Source: JAGCJX01 sp045638645
GTDB taxonomy: Bacteria > Bacteroidota > Bacteroidia > Bacteroidales > UBA932
Reading direction: 5' to 3'
Assembly (NCBI GenBank): GCA_045638645.1
Contig: JAZUBU010000007.1
Location: 1 to 64,000, forward strand
DNA length: 64,000 bases
Shown here: piece by piece, positions 24,516 through 33,103 of the stretch
How positions within the stretch are numbered: position 1 is the stretch's first letter
Layout: each line of letters starts with the position of its first letter
Made by a program: the position numbers and the translations under genes
The notes under the pieces: generated by a model
What the model saw: the letters and a program-made list of their open reading frames with translations, nothing else
The model's database searches: none
What the model was told of the DNA's origin: nothing

Positions 24516-25154
24516 TCAAAAACCGTTGGCTTGTAAATATTCCAATGAAAGTCCGGAAGTTCCGGTCCGGGGGCCGAACAATTTCTCTACGTATTTGGCG
24601 ATGATATCCACCTCGATGTTCAAGCAATCACCGATCCGTTTGCTGCCCAGCGCCGTGATCTGGCGAGTGTGCGGAATCAAAGAAACGCGGAAGTGGGAAC
24701 AACCAACCTCGGCCACGGTCAAACTGACCCCATCCAGCGTGATGGAACCTTTCTCAACCACGTTACGCAGCAGGGCCTCATCCGCCGAAATCGTGTACCA
24801 AACAGCATTGTCGTCCCGATCCATGGCCACCAGACGACCGGTCCCGTCAATATGGCCGGAGACCAGATGCCCCCCCAGACGCCCGTCCCACCGCAGGGCC
24901 CGTTCCAAATTGACGGGGCTTCCCGTCCGAAGCGAACCCAAGCTGCTCCGTTTGAGTGTCTCCGGCATGACATCCGCCCAAAAACAACGGGCATCCAACT
25001 GGGTTACGGTCAAACAAACCCCGTTGGTGGCAATGCTATCCCCAAGTTTCGTCCCCTCCAGCACCACATCGGCCGCAATCGCAATGCGCACGCTTTTGCT
25101 GCCGGGCTGAATGCTCCGAATGGTTCCTATTTCCTCTACAATTCCTGTAAACAT
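24516..25154 (-). CDS. ribE: Riboflavin synthase alpha chain
   Basis: 212 aa with the two repeated lumazine-binding barrels of the family. It begins MFTGIVEEIG and repeats GDSIATNGVCLTV / GSITLDGVSLTVAE; the GHLVSGHIDGTG block is typical. It converts two lumazine molecules to riboflavin and starts 8 bp after ribD. Confidence 0.97.
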   Translation of the reverse strand: MFTGIVEEIGTIRSIQPGSKSVRIAIAADVVLEGTKLGDSIATNGVCLTVTQLDARCFWADVMPETLKRSSLGSLRTGSPVNLERALRWDGRLGGHLVSGHIDGTGRLVAMDRDDNAVWYTISADEALLRNVVEKGSITLDGVSLTVAEVGCSHFRVSLIPHTRQITALGSKRIGDCLNIEVDIIAKYVEKLFGPRTGTSGLSLEYLQANGF

Positions 25155-25162
25155 CGTCTATT

Positions 25163-26263
25163 CTATTTCTTCATCGGCAATCGTCCGCGGATACAAAGAT
25201 CCTCTCCGAAACGATCCACCGTAATTTGTTCCAACTGCCAGGCATCGGCCATACGGGCCAAACCCAACCCTTCCACCGAGGTCGGTGCCTCCTTGCCTCC
25301 CACCACTTTGGGAGCAAGAAACAAACAATATTCCCGCACCAGGTCGGCCTGCAGGAAAGACGCGGCCAAAGTTCCACCGCCTTCCAACAAAATGGCATCC
25401 AAGCCGGCTGCGGCCACCTTTTGCGCCAAGGCCAAAGCTTCCACACGTTCGGTCGATAGTCCCCAGGTCTCCACCCCTCGTTCACGCAAGGCTTCCAGAC
25501 GGTCCTGCGGTGCGGCAGTCCCGTGAATCACAACGGTCCGAAATTGTGTGGCGGTCTGCACCAAGCGGCTTTCCAACGGAATGCGCGCCATGGAATCCGC
25601 CACCAACCGGACAGGCTGCCGGACAGCTCCTTCCAGACGACAGTCCAGCATCGGATCATCCGCCAAGACGGTTCCTATGCCCACCAGAATCGCGGGATAG
25701 GTGGCCCGCATCCGATGCACTTCCTCCCGGGCTGACTCCCCGGTAATCCACCGTGAATTCCCGGTAACGGTTGCAATCTTTCCATCCAACGTGGTGGCTG
25801 TCTTGAAGACCACCCAAGGCAAACCGGTGGTGATGTAATGCAGGAACACGCGGTTCTGCTCTTCCAGCAGATCCTCCATGCCCGCCATCTCAACGGTCAC
25901 ACCGGCTTCTTCCAGAATCCGGATCCCCTTGCCGGCCACCTTCGGATTCGGATCCCTCAACCCCACCACGACGCGGGCGATGCCACTTTCCAGGATTGCA
26001 TCGGTACACGGAGGCGTCTTGCCCGTATGACAACAAGGTTCCAGGGTCACGTACATCGTTGCCCCAGCCGGATCTTCCGTACAAGCCAGCAAGGCATTGC
26101 GTTCTGCGTGCCAATCCCCGTAACGCTTGTGCCATCCCTCGCCCAGAATGCGTCCATCCCGGACAATCACCGCACCCACCATCGGATTGGGGTTGACCCA
26201 TCCGCTTCCGCGTGCGGCCAGAGCCATGGCGCGCATCATGTATTCCCGATCTTGTTTTGTCAT
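25163..26263 (-). CDS. ribD: Bifunctional riboflavin deaminase/reductase
   Basis: 366 aa. The N-terminal deaminase has zinc ligands HAERNAL and PCCHTGKTPPC. The C-terminal reductase includes TTLDGKIAT, LVGIGTVLADDP and ILLEGGGTLAASFL. It is the first gene of the rib operon, directly after the FMN riboswitch and its terminator. Confidence 0.97.
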   Translation of the reverse strand: MTKQDREYMMRAMALAARGSGWVNPNPMVGAVIVRDGRILGEGWHKRYGDWHAERNALLACTEDPAGATMYVTLEPCCHTGKTPPCTDAILESGIARVVVGLRDPNPKVAGKGIRILEEAGVTVEMAGMEDLLEEQNRVFLHYITTGLPWVVFKTATTLDGKIATVTGNSRWITGESAREEVHRMRATYPAILVGIGTVLADDPMLDCRLEGAVRQPVRLVADSMARIPLESRLVQTATQFRTVVIHGTAAPQDRLEALRERGVETWGLSTERVEALALAQKVAAAGLDAILLEGGGTLAASFLQADLVREYCLFLAPKVVGGKEAPTSVEGLGLARMADAWQLEQITVDRFGEDLCIRGRLPMKK

Positions 26264-26284
26264 CTCCTTGGTGCTACTTCGTTC

Positions 26285-26315
26285 AATAAAAAACCCCGAT
26301 GAAAATTCATCAGGG
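26285..26315 (-). terminator. Riboswitch-controlled terminator before ribD
   Basis: CCCCGATGAA (26294-26303) pairs with TTCATCAGGG (26306-26315), with one G-U/A mismatch position, around a very short loop. In minus orientation a T-rich run (TTTTTTATT) follows. It lies between the aptamer and the ribD start, so FMN binding probably promotes termination. Confidence 0.8.
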
Positions 26316-26355
26316 CTCTATAACACAGTTTACCGCGGACCAGGGCCCGCGAACC

Positions 26356-26470
26356 TTTCTTCTTCCATCCGGACTCTGACCGTCGGTATCGGAATTCCAC
26401 CGATTCAGTCCCCAGAGGGAGTCGCGGACTATCACCGCCGGTAGGGAATTTCACCCTGCCCTGAAGAAAT
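26356..26470 (-). promoter_or_regulatory. FMN riboswitch (RFN element)
   Basis: Read on the minus strand, the conserved RFN blocks occur in order: TTTCTTCAGGGCAGGGTGAA, CCCTACCGGCGGTGATAG, CGCGACTC, CGGTGGAATTCCG, ACGGTCAGAGTCCGGATG, closing with GAAGAA to pair with TTCTTC. It controls the ribD-ribE-ribBA-ribH(-glsA) operon by FMN-dependent termination at 26285-26315. Confidence 0.95.
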
Positions 26471-26521
26471 TTTCGTAAATATTCGGACAAAAATAATCAA
26501 AATTTCCGAAAAAAGAAATGT

Positions 26522-26965
26522 TTATGACAAACACTTCTTCACGGCAGCCGAGATTGCACGGCCATCTGCCTGACCTGCCAATTGCTTGGTGGCAACCCCC
26601 ATTACCTTGCCCATATCGGCCATGGATGAGGCACCCACTTGTGCAATGACTTCGCGTACCTTGGCTTCGATTTCCTCCTCGGTCAAGGCTTTCGGCAGGA
26701 AACCTTCCAATTCTTGAACTTCGGCCAATTCGGCTTCAGCCAAGTCGGGACGGTTTTGTTCGGTATAAATAGCAGCACTTTCCTTGCGTTGTTTCACCAA
26801 CTTTTGGATGATCTTCAAAATGTCTCCATCCGAAAGTTCACCGGAAGCGCCTTCGGCCGTTTTTGCCAACAAAATGGCGGCTTTCACACCGCGCAAGGCA
26901 GCCAAACGAACCGAATTTTTGGCCAGCATTGCTGCCTTGATTTCTGCTTGTATCTTTTGTTCCAT
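26522..26965 (-). CDS. yqeY: GatB/YqeY domain protein
   Basis: 147 aa, helical, the size of free-standing YqeY proteins. They resemble the tail domain of GatB (amidotransferase for Glu/Asp-tRNA) and may bind tRNA. Characteristic stretches: LAALRGVKAAILLAKT, LVKQRKESAAIYTEQNR, LEGFLPKALTEEEI, and MGKVMGVATKQLAGQADG. It lies 24 bp downstream of aspS on the same strand. Confidence 0.92.
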   Translation of the reverse strand: MEQKIQAEIKAAMLAKNSVRLAALRGVKAAILLAKTAEGASGELSDGDILKIIQKLVKQRKESAAIYTEQNRPDLAEAELAEVQELEGFLPKALTEEEIEAKVREVIAQVGASSMADMGKVMGVATKQLAGQADGRAISAAVKKCLS

Positions 26966-26989
26966 ATTGGTTTCTGTTGAATCGTTGAA

Positions 26990-28765
26990 TTATTGTTCTA
27001 CCACAGGCGCTTTGCTTTCCAGGAAGAGTTCGTCCATCTGTACTTGGTCAATGCCTGCAGGTGCATCCAACATCACATCGCGACCTTGGTTGTTTTTCGG
27101 GAAGGCAATGTAATCCCGAATGGTTTCCTGTCCGCCGAACAACGCACAGAAACGGTCGAAACCGAAGGCAATACCCCCGTGCGGAGGTGCTCCATAACGG
27201 AAGGCGTTGATGATGAATCCGAAACGTTCTTCGGCATCCGCTTCCGAGAAGCCCAACACTTCGAACATGCGTTTTTGTACTTGTGCATCGTGAATCCGGA
27301 TGGAACCGCCACCGACTTCCGTTCCATTCAACACAAAGTCATAGGCATTGGCACAAACTTGTTCCAGATCTTCTTTCTTGTCACTGAAGAATTTGTCCAT
27401 GTCTTCCGGTTTCGGAGCCGTGAACGGGTGGTGCATCGCATAGAAACGTTGAGTTTCATCGTCCCATTCCAACAACGGAAAGTCGCATACCCACAGGGGA
27501 GCGTATTCTTCCGGATTGCGGAGGCCCAAACGGTTACCCATTTCGATACGCAACGTACCCAAAGCTTCCTGGGTCTTCTTGCGGGCACCGCATAGGATGA
27601 GGATCAAGTCACCCGGCTGAGCTTGCATCGCAGTGGCAATGGCCGCCAACTGTTCCGGACCGTAGAATTTATCCACCGAAGATTTGAAGCTGCCGTCCGC
27701 ATTGCAACGCACGTAAACCATGCCTTTGGCTCCCACTTGAGGACGTTTTACCCACTCGGTCAGTTCATCCACTTGTTTGCGGGTGTATTCGGCAGCGCCG
27801 GATACACAAATACCACCGATGTACGGTGCATCGTCAAACACACCGAAACCATGACCTTTCACCATGTCGGTCAATTCACCGATTTTCATACCAAAACGGA
27901 TATCCGGTTTGTCGGAACCGTAGTAGTTCATCGCATCGGCGTAGGAAATGCGCGGGAATTGTCCTTCCAATTCGCGGCCCAGTACATTCTTGAACAAGGC
28001 CTTGCACATTCCTTCGAAAGTATTGAGGATGTCTTCGCGTTCTACGAAAGACATTTCGCAGTCGATTTGGGTAAACTCGGGTTGGCGGTCTGCACGCAAA
28101 TCTTCGTCACGGAAGCAACGTACGATTTGGAAATAACGGTCGTAACCTGCCACCATCAACAATTGTTTGAAAGTTTGGGGGCTTTGCGGCAACGCATAGA
28201 ACTGACCCGGGTTCATTCGGGAAGGAACCACAAAGTCGCGGGCTCCTTCGGGAGTGGATTTAATCAGGTAAGGTGTTTCAATTTCCATGAAGTGTTGGGC
28301 ATCCAAGTAATTTCTCACTTCGTGTGCCATCTTGTGACGCAGTTCCAATGCCTTTTTCAAGGGATTGCGGCGCAAGTCCAAATAACGGAAACGGGAACGG
28401 ATTTCTTCACCACCATCGGAGTCGTCTTCAATGGTGAACGGAGGTACTACCGAGGCATTCAGCACTTGGATGCTGTGCAATTGCACTTCGATTTCTCCGG
28501 TCGGTATGCGGTTGTTCTTGCTGGAACGTTCTGCCACTTGACCTTTTACTTGAACGACGTATTCACGACCCAATTTGCCCGCTTCTTCGTTCAAGGCAGG
28601 GGAAGCCGATTCATCCACCACCAACTGGGTGATTCCATAACGGTCTCTCAAATCAATGAAGGTCATACCCCCCATTTTACGGGTACGTTGTACCCATCCG
28701 GCCAGCGTTACTTCACGACCGGCATCGGCCAAACGCAATTCTCCGCAAGTATGTGTTCTGTACAT
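26990..28765 (-). CDS. aspS: Aspartyl-tRNA synthetase
   Basis: 591 aa. An OB-fold anticodon-binding domain (~1-110; VTLAGWVQRTRKMG) is followed by a class II catalytic core with motif 2 FRDEDLRADRQPEFTQID, the bacterial GAD insertion, and motif 3 GIAFGFDRFCALFGG. Length is normal. Codon use is strongly biased, which suggests high expression. It is divergent from rsmA. Confidence 0.97.
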   Translation of the reverse strand: MYRTHTCGELRLADAGREVTLAGWVQRTRKMGGMTFIDLRDRYGITQLVVDESASPALNEEAGKLGREYVVQVKGQVAERSSKNNRIPTGEIEVQLHSIQVLNASVVPPFTIEDDSDGGEEIRSRFRYLDLRRNPLKKALELRHKMAHEVRNYLDAQHFMEIETPYLIKSTPEGARDFVVPSRMNPGQFYALPQSPQTFKQLLMVAGYDRYFQIVRCFRDEDLRADRQPEFTQIDCEMSFVEREDILNTFEGMCKALFKNVLGRELEGQFPRISYADAMNYYGSDKPDIRFGMKIGELTDMVKGHGFGVFDDAPYIGGICVSGAAEYTRKQVDELTEWVKRPQVGAKGMVYVRCNADGSFKSSVDKFYGPEQLAAIATAMQAQPGDLILILCGARKKTQEALGTLRIEMGNRLGLRNPEEYAPLWVCDFPLLEWDDETQRFYAMHHPFTAPKPEDMDKFFSDKKEDLEQVCANAYDFVLNGTEVGGGSIRIHDAQVQKRMFEVLGFSEADAEERFGFIINAFRYGAPPHGGIAFGFDRFCALFGGQETIRDYIAFPKNNQGRDVMLDAPAGIDQVQMDELFLESKAPVVEQ

Positions 28766-28834
28766 ATCTGATATTTTTAATTTATTCGTTGTTATGAACC
28801 TGCGAAATTAATGATTTTTCGATTCTTTTTTTGC

Positions 28835-28842
28835 TATCTTCG
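28835..28842 (+). promoter_or_regulatory. -7-like box of rsmA
   Basis: TATCTTCG, one base off TAnnTTTG, 16 bp before the ATG at 28859. It supports the downstream start over the in-frame ATG at 28811. Confidence 0.35.
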
Positions 28843-28858
28843 CGAAAAAATAGAGAAG

Positions 28859-29695
28859 ATGCGCGTAAGAGCCAAAAAAAACCTGGGACAACACTTTCTT
28901 CGGGATGAAGACGTTGCTTGGCGAATTGTGGACAGCCTGCAACAGCCACAAAACAATTCGGAAACACCGTCATCTGTGGACGACGCAGAACCGCCGTTTG
29001 TGCTGGAAGTCGGACCTGGAATGGGCGTACTGACCAAATACCTGCTCAAACGCACCGATATCCGACCCCGCTTTGTGGAATTGGACAGTGAGTCCGCCAT
29101 CTACCTCAACCACACCTACCCCGAGATCCGACCGCTGCTGTACCGGGAAGACTTCCTGTACCTGGATTTTTCCAAGATATTTGGTGACTCCCCTTTCTGG
29201 ATCATCGGAAATTTCCCTTACAACATCTCCTCCCAAATCTTCTTCAAGGTCCTGGACCACAAAGACCAGATTCCCCAAGTCGTAGGCATGGTGCAAAAAG
29301 AAGTGGGGGAACGCCTGGCTTCCGGTCCTGGCAAAAAGTCTTACGGAATCCTGTCCGTCCTGCTCCAGGCCTGGTACGAAATTGAATACCTCTTTACCGT
29401 AGATGAACACGTATTTGCACCGCCGCCGAAAGTAAAATCAGCCGTCATCCGCTTGCGCCGCAACGGACGCACGGACCTGGGTTGTGATGCGAATCTGTTC
29501 AAAGCAATTGTCAAAGCCGCTTTCAACCAACGGCGCAAGGTCCTCAGCAACTCGTTGAGTCCCTTGCTGGAAGAAAAGGGCTATAAAACAGATCATCTGC
29601 CAGAAAATATCCAGCAGATGATGCGCCTTCGTCCGGAACAGCTGTCCGTTGAAGATTTCCTGTTGCTGACCCGCAGCCTGGAAGAAAATAACTAG
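28859..29695 (+). CDS. rsmA: 16S rRNA dimethyladenosine transferase (KsgA)
   Basis: 278 aa from the ATG at 28859. It dimethylates two adjacent adenines in the 16S rRNA 3' end. Motifs: KKNLGQHFLRDED, LEVGPGMGVLTKYLL (SAM site), FWIIGNFPYNISSQI (NFPY motif) and FNQRRKVLSNSL. It carries a slightly longer acidic insert after the first helix (SETPSSVDDAEPP). Confidence 0.95.
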   Translation: MRVRAKKNLGQHFLRDEDVAWRIVDSLQQPQNNSETPSSVDDAEPPFVLEVGPGMGVLTKYLLKRTDIRPRFVELDSESAIYLNHTYPEIRPLLYREDFLYLDFSKIFGDSPFWIIGNFPYNISSQIFFKVLDHKDQIPQVVGMVQKEVGERLASGPGKKSYGILSVLLQAWYEIEYLFTVDEHVFAPPPKVKSAVIRLRRNGRTDLGCDANLFKAIVKAAFNQRRKVLSNSLSPLLEEKGYKTDHLPENIQQMMRLRPEQLSVEDFLLLTRSLEENN

Positions 29696-29707
29696 AATCG
29701 GGATTCC

Positions 29708-30541
29708 CTAAAACGAGTACCCTACCCGCAGTCCTGCATTACGACCATAGACATCGGAGAATTCATAAACAGCAGCAATCCACCAGTCTCCACGACTCTG
29801 ATCTTTCTCCTTGTTGCGAATACGGACTCCCGCATTTAGTCCGAAGAAGGGATCAATCTGATCCATATTCTTGTAGTAGGCTCCCCCAAGGTCAACTCCA
29901 ACATATGGAGAAACCCGCTTGTCCACAAGCGTCATCCGAAAATCTGCATAGACAGGAACAATGTAGCCGTTCAAAAAGCGTTGACCGACTCCCAGCCCTA
30001 AAAAGAAATGCGGATTATAATGGTAGCCGGCTACAAAATCAACCCCCATTACGGGTGCCAGGGAGCCCGTCACATCTACGCGCATTCCAAAGCCTTTCGG
30101 CGTACCCAAATACTGATACCCGTCAGGCTCGCTCTGACGGGACCTACCAATAATCCACATCGGAATACCCGTCAACAGTGCGATACCGCTTGCAATGGCC
30201 ACACCACCAGCATATGCATCAATAGTTTCCATGGAGCTTAGATCAAAATCTCCAAAATATATCCCTAAGTACTCATCAGTAGCCAGGGTAGACCACAACC
30301 ACGACATACTGAATAAAGAAGCTGCCCCCACAAATGTCATTGCCTTGCCGGCATCCATCAGATGATTCCCGGCATACGGAAGTGTCTGCTGCGAGGGAGT
30401 CATCGCCGGGAGTTCTAGTGAACGAGCCGTATAAGCAGGATCCGATACCGGATAGGTAGTCCGAAACTGAGCCCATCCTTGGGTGGTAGAACCAACAACC
30501 AACAAGAGGCTTACGATAAACGTTCTGAGTAAAGCTTTCAT
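29708..30541 (-). CDS. Outer-membrane beta-barrel protein (locus B)
   Basis: 277 aa with a signal peptide (…LLLVVGSTTQGWAQ). The mature part has two hydrophobic stretches (AMTFVGAASLFSMSW; GGVAIASGIALLTGIPMWII) and then alternating beta-strands to the C-terminal Phe (AGLRVGYSF), typical of Bacteroidetes barrels. Homology to the remnant at 9133-9417 is visible in PVYADFRMTLVDKRVSPYVGV. It is the last gene of locus B and converges on rsmA, 12 bp away. Function unknown; anchoring or export of the locus lipoproteins is speculation. Confidence 0.75.
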   Translation of the reverse strand: MKALLRTFIVSLLLVVGSTTQGWAQFRTTYPVSDPAYTARSLELPAMTPSQQTLPYAGNHLMDAGKAMTFVGAASLFSMSWLWSTLATDEYLGIYFGDFDLSSMETIDAYAGGVAIASGIALLTGIPMWIIGRSRQSEPDGYQYLGTPKGFGMRVDVTGSLAPVMGVDFVAGYHYNPHFFLGLGVGQRFLNGYIVPVYADFRMTLVDKRVSPYVGVDLGGAYYKNMDQIDPFFGLNAGVRIRNKEKDQSRGDWWIAAVYEFSDVYGRNAGLRVGYSF

Positions 30542-30628
30542 AGGCGAATAATTTTATAGTTTATCTATATAGATACATTTTCTTGGCAATTCGTTGCATT
30601 AGAGACGTCATTTTTTAGCATAAATAGA

Positions 30629-30915
30629 CTATTGATCAGGATGGGTTAAGACGTAGTATACAAACTGGCCTCGACCAACAAATCCATTTGCATTCATCGG
30701 CACAAAGATGAAATAGCGGTTCCAGCCTTTCTCAAACCTTACATCCTCAGTATAGGTTCCTTCTGCCATAGGATGAGAATAAATCCGACGTCATTCCATC
30801 GATCATACCGAAGAACGGCCGATATGTCAATTTGGGAACAATCTCAACTTGTGCAAAAGCGGTAGATGTTATCCCTAAGGAAAAATACAACCAATAATGT
30901 TTTTAATCCTCTCAT
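30629..30915 (-). pseudogene. Scrambled remnant: signal-peptide start joined to a lipoprotein tail
   Basis: An ATG at 30915 opens MRGLKTLLVVFFL, then the frame must shift by one base to continue GITSTAFAQVEIVPKLTYRP, the start of a secreted barrel-like protein. From about 30785 another frame encodes EGTYTEDVRFEKGWNRYFIF and VPMNANGFVGRG to a stop at 30629. That tail matches the end of the neighbouring lipoprotein at 30937 (IPMNENGLAGLG). So two gene remnants with at least one frameshift and a deletion junction are present. The remaining 30542-30628 and 30916-30936 show nothing. Confidence 0.65.
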
Positions 30916-30936
30916 AAGCTATTCTATTAATATAAA

Positions 30937-32028
30937 TTATAACGCATCGTTTTTAATAGTACACAAGTACTGATAAGCTGGTACACCAAGCCCTGCCAGA
31001 CCATTTTCATTCATGGGAATAAGTACAACATAGATGTCATAGGAACCATCTGCATGAAAGTTTCTCCTTTGGGTATGCGATCCTTCTTCCAGGTAGAGGT
31101 AGCCTAATCCAGAATAGGGTTGTAAATAATGCGTCTCAATGAAATTGTTAATATCTTCCATTGTGGGTTCTACCCCGGGTTCAAATGATGCGACACTTCC
31201 CATCACTATTTCTGTATTTTCACCCCAATCCATGGTAAATGTATACTCCGATTCGGTGACCGAGTCAATCTTGAAAGATAATGCCATCGGACTTTCTTTT
31301 CTTCCATCATAGGGAGGGGTTTCTATTTCAAAAGAATGCCAATCCTGAACCTTCTTTTCTTTCAGCATCGCAACGCCCACAACGTAGTTGCTTTGACTTT
31401 TTAGTTTCTTCAAAAGTTGCTTTCCTGTTTCTCCATCTCGAAGAGGCGTTCCATCACGGAATTCATCCATAAGCCGATACTCCTCAATTACCGGAGATCG
31501 ATCCTCATCGAAAATAGCCCCAGTAACTACTTGATCACATTTTGATTGGTTAAATATTCGCACACGATATTCCATGTAGACGCAGTCGATCGAGAGAATT
31601 TCGATTCCTCCATATCCACAAATTACCGGTATGGCTATTGATTCTCCCTTTCTTCCATGTTCTGAAACAGGACGAGCATATAACATATAGGTGCCAAGAT
31701 TAGAGCATTTCAGTTGTACGGTCAAATCGCTAATAGGTATAACTTTGGCGGAGTCATAGCTGTCCATATCAAAAACAAAACCTTCCTGCATCGTTTCCAG
31801 AAAGGGAACGAACACATACTCTACAGATTTTGTCGTAGCCCCTCCTTTGAATAACATCCAGACAGAAGTGTTATCGGCTGTCTGTTGTTCTCCACTTAAG
31901 GTCAATTGCGACAAATCTTCTTCAGGAATAGGGGGTTCCGGCGGAGTTTCCTTTTCACAGCACGCAACCGGCAACAACAAAGCAGAGATCAGTAAAAGTA
32001 GGAATAGGTTGGTAAATCTTTTCTTCAT
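30937..32028 (-). CDS. Lipoprotein of unknown function (locus B)
   Basis: 363 aa. A signal peptide with lipobox LLPVAC (Cys-Cys) is followed by a proline/glutamate-rich linker (EKETPPEPPIPEED), then beta-rich segments suggesting two or three Ig-like domains. I do not recognise a family. A paralogous tail survives in the adjacent pseudogene. It lies 73 bp downstream of a small lipoprotein gene and upstream of the barrel, in the run led by the TPR-HTH regulator, so it is probably a surface or periplasmic component of the same locus. Confidence 0.75.
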   Translation of the reverse strand: MKKRFTNLFLLLLISALLLPVACCEKETPPEPPIPEEDLSQLTLSGEQQTADNTSVWMLFKGGATTKSVEYVFVPFLETMQEGFVFDMDSYDSAKVIPISDLTVQLKCSNLGTYMLYARPVSEHGRKGESIAIPVICGYGGIEILSIDCVYMEYRVRIFNQSKCDQVVTGAIFDEDRSPVIEEYRLMDEFRDGTPLRDGETGKQLLKKLKSQSNYVVGVAMLKEKKVQDWHSFEIETPPYDGRKESPMALSFKIDSVTESEYTFTMDWGENTEIVMGSVASFEPGVEPTMEDINNFIETHYLQPYSGLGYLYLEEGSHTQRRNFHADGSYDIYVVLIPMNENGLAGLGVPAYQYLCTIKNDAL

Positions 32029-32101
32029 ATGAATGTACTATATTGATATAAAAATGGATAATTGTATATCTAAGATGTAAAGTTACTAAATGCAAAATGA
32101 A

Positions 32102-32473
32102 TTACAAAATCGGAAATACGGGGCCAATAACAATTTGTGCCGACATGAATCGATCTATTTCGTCTTCTATACAAACCTTTATACCGGCATGATTCTTCAT
32201 TTCAAGGTGGTTCGCCCCTGATACCGTAAATTCGCGATAGGTGTTTCCTGTTGTACGAATTAGGGCTGAAGAGGAGAAAATAGAATGTTTGCTTGAATTA
32301 AAGGTCTCTTTCATTTCAACGGAAGTAAAGACCTGTTCAGTTGTCATAAAAAGAGTGAGTTCTTCGGAATCTGGATCATTCCTTTGGTCATCAATGCTTT
32401 TGTGCAACTCATTGCGAGTACATGAAAATAGAAACAAGCAGGAGAGTGCAATAAATACAATTATATGTTTCAT
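32102..32473 (-). CDS. Small lipoprotein of unknown function (locus B)
   Basis: 123 aa. Signal peptide with lipobox LFLFSC, then a polar N-terminus (TRNELHKSIDDQRNDPDSEE) and a compact C-terminal part ending GPVFPIL. No domain recognised. It lies 32 bp after the DUF3244 gene and before the larger lipoprotein on the same strand. Confidence 0.7.
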   Translation of the reverse strand: MKHIIVFIALSCLFLFSCTRNELHKSIDDQRNDPDSEELTLFMTTEQVFTSVEMKETFNSSKHSIFSSSALIRTTGNTYREFTVSGANHLEMKNHAGIKVCIEDEIDRFMSAQIVIGPVFPIL

Positions 32474-32505
32474 AATAAAAGAATGTGTTATATATTGTTA
32501 ATCAG

Positions 32506-32907
32506 TTATAAGCTTATCCAAAATTCTCCCCAGAATACCCGGTCATCTTCTGTATAGATGGTGATGGTGTAATAGCCGGGAGAACCGGAGATAGGGATTT
32601 CTAGTTCAGAGATATCATCACTTTCCATTTGCTGATGAGTACACGATGTTAATGAATGATTCTGAATGGAAATATCCAGAATACCGATGAGTGATTCTAC
32701 AAATACAGCGCATTCTTCAGCATCATACCAGCACTGAATTGGTACTCCCACTGTCCGATTATTCCGTTTATTACTCTTGTCTTCCTCTTCCTCAATAGGA
32801 ATGTAAATTACTCCTCCATTTTCTCCCGCAAACACAGATGCTGAGATTGCATAATCGGCAAAAAATAACCAAGTAAGGAGAACTAAAATGTAACTTAACT
32901 TTTTCAT
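32506..32907 (-). CDS. DUF3244-type small secreted protein (locus B)
   Basis: 133 aa, signal peptide MKKLSYILVLLTWLFFADYA. The mature part has GGVIYIPIEEEEDKSNKRNN, VPIQCWYDAEEC, and the final beta-hairpin YYTITIYTEDDRVFWGEFWI. It is a paralogue of 9457-9855 with the same residues in the tryptophan motifs. It lies 196 bp downstream of the TPR-HTH regulator. Predicted periplasmic or exported; function unknown. Confidence 0.8.
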   Translation of the reverse strand: MKKLSYILVLLTWLFFADYAISASVFAGENGGVIYIPIEEEEDKSNKRNNRTVGVPIQCWYDAEECAVFVESLIGILDISIQNHSLTSCTHQQMESDDISELEIPISGSPGYYTITIYTEDDRVFWGEFWISL

Positions 32908-33037
32908 AATTTTTATTTAAATTTTCACCTGTAAGTTACTCATTCCTTACTTTTATTTCTCATGCCTAATGAAATTCAGTCTTACAAATCCCTATTTTGA
33001 CCTCTCTGTAATAAGTTGTTAATCATTGTGATAGCAT

Positions 33038-33082
33038 AAAACAGAAGTGGAGACTTGTAAATTAATCTTACAAACCTCCACT
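33038..33082 (-). terminator. Terminator of the locus B regulator gene
   Basis: In the minus-strand RNA, positions 33082-33068 pair with 33060-33046 over 15 bp, two of them G-U. The core TTGTAA/TTACAA is shared with the locus A terminator although the outer stem differs. A short U-rich tail follows. Confidence 0.65.
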
Positions 33083-33103
33083 TTTGTGTGTTTATGCGAT
33101 GTT

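Noticed and set aside
26260..26490. 76-codon frame before ribD
   Set aside because: It lies wholly within the FMN riboswitch and terminator.
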